A DNA stretch of 64,000 nucleotides, taken from an uncultured Halomonas sp. Lineage in GTDB: Bacteria; Pseudomonadota; Gammaproteobacteria; Pseudomonadales; Halomonadaceae. The notes under the pieces were generated by a model that saw only the letters and a program-made list of their open reading frames with translations, was not told where the DNA came from and did no database searches. The stretch lies in the NCBI RefSeq assembly GCF_946887195.1, contig NZ_CAMPKE010000001.1, forward strand, positions 248,001-312,000, given 5' to 3'. This document shows positions 27,762 through 34,325 of this stretch, in pieces. How positions within the stretch are numbered: the first letter of the stretch is position 1; each line of letters opens with the position of its first letter. The position numbers were made by a program, and so were the translations under genes.

Positions 27762-28813
27762 GCCACCGAGCCCTGAGCTGCTTTCGCATCGGCGTATTCG
27801 GTCAGTGCCACCTTGCCGAGCTGCGGCGTCAACCGGCAACGACGCTGTTGCCAGGGGTAGGCGTGCTGCGCCTTGTGCAATTCGGCACCCGCGCCCTGCT
27901 TCCACGCCTCGAGGTCGAGGTCGCGCCAGTAACGCGGGTCGCGGTCGGTCTGCCGGTCATGCTCGGCGGTGATGGGGTCGCGCGCGCGAAAGGGCTCCAG
28001 GCGCGGCACGTCGGGCAGCGGCTGGGAGACGTCCATGTAGCGCTGCAGCATATCCCAGAAGGCATAGGCTTCGGTGGGGTCGGGGGTCACGGCATCGAGC
28101 CATAGCTTGTTGAAGACTTCGCCGGTATAGCGATGCGTGAACGTCAGCCTGTAGAAGATGCCGCCGTGCTGTACCAACCGCTCGACATAGGCGTCGAACT
28201 CGATAAAAGGCGCCTCGAAAGCCGCCTTGCGCGAACGCGCGAACTTGACCATTCCGGTCTGGCGATTGAACTCACTGCTGCCTTTCTCGAAGGATTCGTC
28301 CAAGCCCTTGTTGATGCGTTTTTCGAAAGGTTTGAGCAACCAGGCGAGGCCATTCATTATCCAGGTAGTGGTTTTTCCATAGATATAAAACCCGAAAGCC
28401 ATCCAAGAAAAAATAGCAACCACCATTATCATGGATATAAGAAAAATAGGCAGATCAGAAATATAGGGGTCGATAAGTGCCAATACGGCGTACGCTCCCC
28501 CGGGTATCAGTATTAATCCCCAAAGATAAGGCACCACCATCAGCAGTGCCATCAACCCCAATTTCCCATTGAGAAAGCGAATGCGCTGGTGATCCCACCA
28601 CCAGTCCTTCTCGAAGAACTGGGCATCCTGCCTATCCTGCTCCTGCACGGTGGCGGCATCGTTAGCGACCCGTGTGTACGGATCAATACCCGCGTAGTCG
28701 CCGAACGGTTGCAACTCATCGACGCTGCGCTCGCGGCGGTGCTTGGCGTCGGGAGCGGGTAGCGGCGGAATGGCCTCGGCGCGGTAGGCGCTACTTGCAT
28801 AATTCTGCGTCAT
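27758..28813 (-). CDS. T6SS island membrane protein, putative immunity paralogue 3
   Basis: The 351-residue paralogue starts at 28813 with AAGGAAG seven bases upstream. The soluble parts are nearly identical to the neighbouring copies, but the membrane cassette differs: the second helix region reads LPIFLISMIMVVAIFSWMAF, where copies 2 and 4 have LPFIIFFTIMLLIFCSWSVF. Identity to copy 4 is complete from 27996 to 28327 (C-terminal domain). It ends AKAAQGSVA, shared with copies 1 and 2. The inferred role is protection from a membrane-active effector, possibly of a different allele. Confidence 0.72.
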   Translation of the reverse strand: MTQNYASSAYRAEAIPPLPAPDAKHRRERSVDELQPFGDYAGIDPYTRVANDAATVQEQDRQDAQFFEKDWWWDHQRIRFLNGKLGLMALLMVVPYLWGLILIPGGAYAVLALIDPYISDLPIFLISMIMVVAIFSWMAFGFYIYGKTTTWIMNGLAWLLKPFEKRINKGLDESFEKGSSEFNRQTGMVKFARSRKAAFEAPFIEFDAYVERLVQHGGIFYRLTFTHRYTGEVFNKLWLDAVTPDPTEAYAFWDMLQRYMDVSQPLPDVPRLEPFRARDPITAEHDRQTDRDPRYWRDLDLEAWKQGAGAELHKAQHAYPWQQRRCRLTPQLGKVALTEYADAKAAQGSVA

Positions 28814-28848
28814 ACGTCGACTTCCTTGATCGACCAGTAGGGCATCAT
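28810..28848 (-). CDS. 12-codon mini-ORF, effector C-terminal remnant (second junction)
   Basis: It encodes MMPYWSIKEVDV, the exact last ten residues of the effector preceded by two Met codons. It overlaps the stop of paralogue 2 at its start and the ATG of paralogue 3 at its TGA. The junction block 28794-29033 is identical to 29881-30120. Confidence 0.5.
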   Translation of the reverse strand: MMPYWSIKEVDV

Positions 28849-29900
28849 GCCACCGAGCCCTGGGCCGCTTTTGCACAGGTGTATGCTTCCAGCGCCACCT
28901 TGCCTAACTGCTGCGTCAGGCGGCAGCGGCGCTGTTGCCAGGGGTAGGCGTGCTGGGCCTGGTGCAACTCAGCACCCGCGCCCTGCTTCCAGGCATCGAG
29001 GTCAAGATCGCGCCAGTAGCGCGGGTCGCGGCCAGTCTGCCGATCATGCTCGGCGGTCACCGGGTCGCGCTCGCGAAAGGGCTCCAGGCGCGGCACGTCG
29101 GGCAGCGGCTGGGAGACGTCCATGTAGCGCTGCAGCATATCCCAGAAGGCATAGGCTTCGGTGGGGTCGGGGGTCACGGCATCGAGCCATAGCTTGTTGA
29201 AGACTTCGCCGGTATAGCGATGCGTGAACGTCAGCCTGTAGAAGATGCCGCCGTGCTGTACCAACCGCTCGACATAGGCGTCGAACTCGATAAAAGGCGC
29301 CTCGAAAGCCGCCTTGCGCGAACGCGCGAACTTGACCATTCCGGTCTGGCGATTGAACTCACTGCTGCCTTTCTCGAAGGATTCGTCCAAGCCCTTGTTG
29401 ATGCGTTTTTCGAAGGGTTTGAGCAACCAGGCGAGGCCATTCATAATCCAGGTGGTGGTTTTCCCAAAGATATAAAAGCCGAAAACCGACCAAGAGCAGA
29501 AAATCAACAACATTATTGTAAAAAAAATAATGAACGGCAGGCCCTTAATATAAGGTGTTGATACCCAAAATAATCCTATCGCTCCCCCCGGAATCAGTAT
29601 TAATCCCCAGAGGTAAGGTACCGCCATCAGCAGGACCATCAACCCCATTTTCTCGTTGAGAAAGCGAATCCGTTGATGATCCCACCACCAGTCCTTCTCG
29701 AAGAATTGCGCGTCCTGCCTATCCTGCTTCTGCACGCTGGCGGTATCGTTAGCGACCCGCTGGTGAGGGTCGATATCCGCGTAATCACCGAACGGTTGCA
29801 GCTCATCGACGTTGCGCTCGCGGCGGTGCTTGGCGTCGGGCGCGGGTAGCGGCGGAATGGCCTCGGCGCGGTAGGCGCTGCTTGCATAATTCTGCGTCAT
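28845..29900 (-). CDS. T6SS island membrane protein, putative immunity paralogue 2
   Basis: The 351-residue paralogue starts at 29900. Its membrane cassette is the same as in copy 4 (IGLFWVSTPYIKGLPFIIFF), part of a 514-bp identical block (29083-29596 against 26909-27422). Its 3' end is identical to copy 1 over 28845-29033. So one gene carries blocks shared with two different neighbours, a mosaic that suggests gene conversion or unequal crossing-over inside the array. The domain layout is as in the other copies. Confidence 0.72.
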   Translation of the reverse strand: MTQNYASSAYRAEAIPPLPAPDAKHRRERNVDELQPFGDYADIDPHQRVANDTASVQKQDRQDAQFFEKDWWWDHQRIRFLNEKMGLMVLLMAVPYLWGLILIPGGAIGLFWVSTPYIKGLPFIIFFTIMLLIFCSWSVFGFYIFGKTTTWIMNGLAWLLKPFEKRINKGLDESFEKGSSEFNRQTGMVKFARSRKAAFEAPFIEFDAYVERLVQHGGIFYRLTFTHRYTGEVFNKLWLDAVTPDPTEAYAFWDMLQRYMDVSQPLPDVPRLEPFRERDPVTAEHDRQTGRDPRYWRDLDLDAWKQGAGAELHQAQHAYPWQQRRCRLTQQLGKVALEAYTCAKAAQGSVA

Positions 29901-29935
29901 ACGTCGACTTCCTTGATCGACCAGTAGGGCATCAT
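29897..29935 (-). CDS. 12-codon mini-ORF, effector C-terminal remnant (first junction)
   Basis: It encodes MMPYWSIKEVDV between putative immunity copies 1 and 2. ATG overlaps the stop of copy 1 (ATGATG) and TGA overlaps the start of copy 2 (ATGA). It repeats the 3' terminus of the effector gene, which ends at 30984 with the same ten residues and the same overlap with copy 1. Confidence 0.5.
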   Translation of the reverse strand: MMPYWSIKEVDV

Positions 29936-30987
29936 GCCACCGAGCCCTGGGCCGCTTTTGCACAGGTGTATGCTTCCAGCGCCACCTTGCCTAACTGCTG
30001 CGTCAGGCGGCAGCGGCGCTGTTGCCAGGGGTAGGCGTGCTGGGCCTGGTGCAACTCAGCACCCGCGCCCTGCTTCCAGGCATCGAGGTCAAGATCGCGC
30101 CAGTAGCGCGGGTCGCGGCCGGTCTGCCGGTCATGCTCGGCGGTGATCGGGTCGCGCTCGCGAAACGGTTCCAGGCGCGGCACGTCGGGCAATGGTTGTG
30201 AGACGTCCATGTAGCGTTGCAGCATATCCCAGAAGGCGTAGACCTCGGTGCGATCATGAGTGGTGGCATCGAGCCATAGCTTGTTGAAGATTTCGCCGGT
30301 GTAGCGATGCGTGAACGTCAGCTTGTAGAAGATGCCACCGCGTTGCACTACCCGTTCGACATAGGCGTCGAACTCGATGAAGGGTGCCTCGAAGGCGCTC
30401 TTTCGCGAGCGTGCGAACGTCACCATCCCGGTCTGGCGATTGAACTCGCTGCTGCCCTTTTCGAGCGACTCATCCAGCCCTTTTTCGATGCGCTTGTCGA
30501 AGGGCTTTAACAGCCAGGCAATGCCGTTCATGATCCAGGTGGTGGTTTTTCCATAGATATAAAAACCAAAAGCCGACCAAGAGCAAAAAACCACCATTAT
30601 TATTATAAATATAAGAAAAACAGGGAGGTCAGAAAAATAGGGGCCGATAGACAACATTACGGCTAATGCCCCCCCCGGAATTAATATTAACCCCCAGAGA
30701 TAAGGCACCACCATCAGCAGCGCCATCAATCCCAATTTCTCGTTGAGAAAACGGATGCGCTGATGGTCCCACCACCAGCCCTTTTCATAAAACTGTGCGT
30801 CCTGACGGTCCTGTTCCTGCACGGTGGCGGCATCGTCGCTGACCCGCGTGTAAGGGTCGACGCCCGCATAATCGCCGAACGGTTGCAGTTCATCGATGCT
30901 GCGCTCGCGGCGGTGTTTGGGGCCGGGCGCGGGCAGCGGCGGAATGGCCTCGGCGCGGTAGGCGCTGTGTGCATAATGCGGGGTCAT
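29932..30987 (-). CDS. T6SS island membrane protein, putative cognate immunity protein (copy 1)
   Basis: The 351-residue protein is the copy directly after the effector gene and overlaps it by 4 nt (ATGA), the usual arrangement of an effector with its immunity partner. It is the most divergent of the four in its central part: LAVMLSIGPYFSDLPVFLIF in the membrane cassette, IEKGLDESLEKGSSEFNRQT, and AYVERVVQRGGIFYKLTFTH. Two helices (about residues 92-150) and a C-terminal soluble domain are visible, and there is no signal peptide. I infer that it guards the inner membrane against the VasX-like effector. It has DUF6708-like features; the family name is from memory and needs a profile search. 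Confidence 0.75.
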   Translation of the reverse strand: MTPHYAHSAYRAEAIPPLPAPGPKHRRERSIDELQPFGDYAGVDPYTRVSDDAATVQEQDRQDAQFYEKGWWWDHQRIRFLNEKLGLMALLMVVPYLWGLILIPGGALAVMLSIGPYFSDLPVFLIFIIIMVVFCSWSAFGFYIYGKTTTWIMNGIAWLLKPFDKRIEKGLDESLEKGSSEFNRQTGMVTFARSRKSAFEAPFIEFDAYVERVVQRGGIFYKLTFTHRYTGEIFNKLWLDATTHDRTEVYAFWDMLQRYMDVSQPLPDVPRLEPFRERDPITAEHDRQTGRDPRYWRDLDLDAWKQGAGAELHQAQHAYPWQQRRCRLTQQLGKVALEAYTCAKAAQGSVA

Positions 30988-33900
30988 ACGTCGACTTCCT
31001 TGATCGACCAATACGGCACGGCGTCATTCTCGAACGGGTCAAAAAACGCGCGCTGCTTGTCGGGTGGCTGGCTATGCTCGCCGGGTTGGTAGGCCTGATA
31101 ACGTTCGAGTATCGGCGTGGGGTAGACCATCGGCCCCACCTCGGTGGCCAGCTCCGCCTGGATAGCGACGCGCAGGCGACTGAAGCGCCGTTCGGTATGG
31201 AAGAGGCCCTGGGATACCTCATCGGTGATATCACGCTTGACGACGAAGCGCACCGCGCTCTGCTGGGGCAATGACTGGCGAGCGGTAATTCGTTTCAAAT
31301 CGGTCTTGCCGGTCAATTGCACGTTATCGACGGGGCCCATCAAGGCATTGCCAGCATAACTCGTCGAATGGGTGTACTCGAGTTCCTGGATGACGATGCC
31401 CAGGTCGCGTCCGGTCTTGAAACGGCTGATCAGCGGCGTGGCGATAGTCACCACGTAGTCGTTGGGCGATGGCGGCTCGCCGCTCGCATCGGTGAGTGCC
31501 GGGTCGCAGGGTACCTCGCCATAGCGTTGCGCCTCGACACTCAGCGGACTGAGCAGGGTTAGGAGCTGTGGAAAGTAGATGGCGTCGTTCGCCGGTACCA
31601 ACTCGGCATCCGCCGCCGTGCCGAACGGACCCTGTTTCAATAGGCGCTCGAAAGGGCTATCGGTGACCAGCGCGGCGAAGGTGCCGCCGCCGAGGATCAG
31701 CCCCAACCCCAGGGCCGCCCAGCCCCAGCCGGGGATTAACAACAGGCCGGCCATCAGCGGTGCGCCCAAAAACAGCAGCCCACCGGCGATCGCCACGCTG
31801 TGGCCGAGGGCGGCATCGTTATCGTCTCGGCTCAGGCTATTGTAAAACGCCCAGCTACTGATCCCCACAGTAATCACGCCGGCGAAGAAGTTCGCCAGTT
31901 TAAGCGTGTTGACGATGGTTTCGGCCCCTACGGCCATCAAGCGCGAGCCGATTAGTGGCACGGGCTTGATGTCGAATAAAGGTCGCAGAATGACAGCGTT
32001 GGCGCGATTTTCGAGATTGCTGTGCGTCAGCACCAGATGCAGCTTCATCGAGGCGGCGGTAAGGTCGGCAAGAGCACTGAACGCTTTCGACCCGCTTAGA
32101 GCCGCACTCGTATCTTCACTAAATGCCTTAGCGAACCCAAGCCCTTCATTCATCAAATTATAGATAGCCAGCCCCACCAGCACCTTCGACAGCCCCGGTC
32201 CATCGACGATACGTCGTGTGCCCTCGGCAACTCGCATTTTCAGTGCACTGAACTTCTGCGCTTCGGGGTGGCCCAGCGGCAAGACGTAGACCCAGCCGTG
32301 CCCGGCGGTTTGACGAATGGCCTCATCGGTCGCCTCGGCCATGCGGCTGGGGCTGGTCGAGCCCATCATGTTGCTGTCGTCGTCGAACAGGTCGGCATAA
32401 AGGTAGTCGTTACGACGGCTCAGTGCCTCGCTGCGTCGATCGGCGGGCGTCAGGCCGTGTTTCAGGCCCTCGCCGTAAACGCCGATGATGCTGTAGCGGG
32501 CCAGCTCGACGTCGCCACGCTGCATGACGCGCAGCTCGTCGAGCCCGGCGCTGGTCAGGCGCGTCGTCGCGGCGACCGCCTGGAAGATACGCTCGAACTT
32601 GACCGCTATCAGTTCGGGATCTTTGCCCAGCGTGGCGATGCCGGTGAGCACCGCGTAGCTCCAACCTTGAGCGGCGGCGCTGAGCACGCCCTGCACCTTG
32701 CCAAGGTTGGATAAGGACGCCTGATCCTCAGCCGTTTGGCTTTGCCGCTCGCTGAGCTGCTGGGCGACCAGGCCCAGCCCTTGCAGGCCCAAACCTGCCA
32801 GGTGCGTGTCGTCGATCTCGGCCGTGTCGGCGGCCAATCGGCGTAATAAGGCAGACCGGGCATCACCGCTGCCGTCGTTGTCGTCGCTGTCAGCGGTATT
32901 GCCATGCGCATCGCTATCGTCGGCGCCCTCACGGGGCGCCCACAGGGCGAGCAGGTCGTCATCGGTCAGCAGGTGTTCGAGCAGGGCATGGGCTCCCAGC
33001 TCGATATCGCTACCCTGGGCGCGCACGACACTGGGGAGTTGTTGCAGCACCCCGATCAGGTCACTGCTCAGCGCGTAGGCTTCGACAATGCCCAGACCGT
33101 CGTGACTGGTGTAATCGCGTAAAACCGCTGCGAGTCCACCGTTATCAACCAGCCGGGCGATATGCGTGACATGGTCGTCGATACGCGCCACGACGGCATC
33201 ACGCTCGTGTTGTTCGAGCAGGCCATCAAGGATGTCGCGGTCGATGGCGTCGCGGTAATCGGCCAGTGGGTTTGGCTGGCCATCGGGTCGGGAATCGAAC
33301 AGCGCCTGGCGAATCAGCACGGCGGAGTGCGCCAGCGGCTGGTTGGCCAGGGTGGTGTCGAGGGCATCGAGATAATGTAGTGACAGGTGCAACTGGGTCA
33401 ACGCATGACGCAACTGGAACAGCGGGTCGGCGATGGCGACCGCCACCAGGCCGCGTTCACCGCGCAGCCCTTGCAGCAGGTCGTCGCCCGGTTCGCATTG
33501 CAGCGCGAGCATATCGGGGTCCGGGCGCGGGGCGTCGTTGTCGGCCTGGGCGCTGTTTTGCTGCCAGCGCTCACGCAGGCGCGTACACAGATCATTGGTC
33601 GGTGGCGCGGTGTAATCGACGTTGAATGCCGCCGGGTCGTCGAGCATCAGTTCGATACCCATATCCCGCGTCCGCAGAGCAACGACGCCTTCGATGCGCT
33701 GTGCGGGGAAGCCGCTGGCGAGGGTGCGCCCGGGTTCGAGCGCCGCGGCGTAGGCGGCGTCGACAACCTGAGTGCGCTTGGCGAGCGCCGCTGGGTGGCG
33801 TTCCAGCCAGTCGATATGCGCCCAGCTCCAGGCGATCTCGCTGTAGGCGATGCGCACCTCGTGCAACACGCTTTGCCCCTGTAGCAGCACCGGCAGCAGG

Positions 33901-34325
33901 ATATCGCTGAGCCATTGCCCTTCGCTATCGCGGGTGTCGGAGAGCTGACCCTGGGCCGCCGATTGACGATGGTGGGCGACGTCGATGTCGCTGAGCCGCC
34001 CCTGGGTGTCGATTTCCAGCTCGCGCCATAATCGCCCGCGAAAGAACACATACAGGTAGCCGGGGCGAATCATCGCCACGCCGCGTTCGCCGTCGATGGT
34101 CGGTAAGGCGGCCAGTGGGCGCACGCGTATCAGGGTGTTGTCCTGGTGGGTGTCGCGTACGGTAGTCGCTCGGGCGTGCTCGAACAGCGGGATGACGATG
34201 TCGTCACCCTGGCGCCGGGGAATGCTCAGCACCAGGGTGCCGTTTTCCTCGTCGCGGTACTCGATGCGACGGCGTACGCCAAGTTCGATGTCTTCGTCCT
34301 CGAACAGCCTCAGATCGTCACTCAT
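30984..34325 (-). CDS. VasX-like (BTH_I2691-type) T6SS effector, predicted membrane-active
   Basis: This large cytoplasmic-type protein (1113 residues, no signal peptide) is encoded between vgrG and the membrane paralogues. The N-terminal region (about residues 30-230) has GYLYVFFRGRLWRELEIDTQ and AYSEIAWSWAHIDWLERHP, resembling the N-terminal region of VasX-type effectors. Then comes a long helical domain with an Asp/Asn-rich loop (about residue 465-490). Near the C-terminus are three hydrophobic segments (about residues 812-886, for example VAIAGGLLFLGAPLMAGLLL and WAALGLGLILGGGTFAAL), and a soluble tail of about 225 residues ends PYWSIKEVDV. VasX damages membranes with colicin-like helices; the same action here is inferred. 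It overlaps vgrG by 4 nt and the first paralogue by 4 nt. Confidence 0.75.
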   Translation of the reverse strand: MSDDLRLFEDEDIELGVRRRIEYRDEENGTLVLSIPRRQGDDIVIPLFEHARATTVRDTHQDNTLIRVRPLAALPTIDGERGVAMIRPGYLYVFFRGRLWRELEIDTQGRLSDIDVAHHRQSAAQGQLSDTRDSEGQWLSDILLPVLLQGQSVLHEVRIAYSEIAWSWAHIDWLERHPAALAKRTQVVDAAYAAALEPGRTLASGFPAQRIEGVVALRTRDMGIELMLDDPAAFNVDYTAPPTNDLCTRLRERWQQNSAQADNDAPRPDPDMLALQCEPGDDLLQGLRGERGLVAVAIADPLFQLRHALTQLHLSLHYLDALDTTLANQPLAHSAVLIRQALFDSRPDGQPNPLADYRDAIDRDILDGLLEQHERDAVVARIDDHVTHIARLVDNGGLAAVLRDYTSHDGLGIVEAYALSSDLIGVLQQLPSVVRAQGSDIELGAHALLEHLLTDDDLLALWAPREGADDSDAHGNTADSDDNDGSGDARSALLRRLAADTAEIDDTHLAGLGLQGLGLVAQQLSERQSQTAEDQASLSNLGKVQGVLSAAAQGWSYAVLTGIATLGKDPELIAVKFERIFQAVAATTRLTSAGLDELRVMQRGDVELARYSIIGVYGEGLKHGLTPADRRSEALSRRNDYLYADLFDDDSNMMGSTSPSRMAEATDEAIRQTAGHGWVYVLPLGHPEAQKFSALKMRVAEGTRRIVDGPGLSKVLVGLAIYNLMNEGLGFAKAFSEDTSAALSGSKAFSALADLTAASMKLHLVLTHSNLENRANAVILRPLFDIKPVPLIGSRLMAVGAETIVNTLKLANFFAGVITVGISSWAFYNSLSRDDNDAALGHSVAIAGGLLFLGAPLMAGLLLIPGWGWAALGLGLILGGGTFAALVTDSPFERLLKQGPFGTAADAELVPANDAIYFPQLLTLLSPLSVEAQRYGEVPCDPALTDASGEPPSPNDYVVTIATPLISRFKTGRDLGIVIQELEYTHSTSYAGNALMGPVDNVQLTGKTDLKRITARQSLPQQSAVRFVVKRDITDEVSQGLFHTERRFSRLRVAIQAELATEVGPMVYPTPILERYQAYQPGEHSQPPDKQRAFFDPFENDAVPYWSIKEVDV

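Larger units (their letters stand above)
26656..30987 (-). repeat. Four-copy tandem array with an exact 1087-bp period
   Basis: Start codons at 30987, 29900, 28813 and 27726 are each 1087 bp apart; 1087 equals a 1056-bp CDS plus a 31-bp junction. As 1087 is not a multiple of three, consecutive copies are in different frames. Identical blocks seen by direct comparison: 26909-27422 with 29083-29596 (514 bp), 27996-28327 with copy 4 (332 bp), and 28794-29033 with 29881-30120 (240 bp, across the junction). The membrane-cassette parts (about 27290-27430, 28375-28520, 29465-29600, 30580-30690) are clearly AT-richer than the flanks. Confidence 0.92.

Noticed and set aside
27771..27789. Upstream starts for the immunity paralogues giving N-terminal extensions (ARWHDALLVDQGS)
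   Set aside because: These extensions come from reading the junction in another frame over the previous gene's 3' end; the ATG after AAGGAAG at 27726, 28813, 29900 and 30987 matches the copy next to the effector.
26656..30987. CRISPR array or Rhs repeat interpretation of the 1087-bp repeats
   Set aside because: The repeat unit is a full protein-coding gene with a 31-bp junction; there are no short direct repeats with spacers and no YD repeats.
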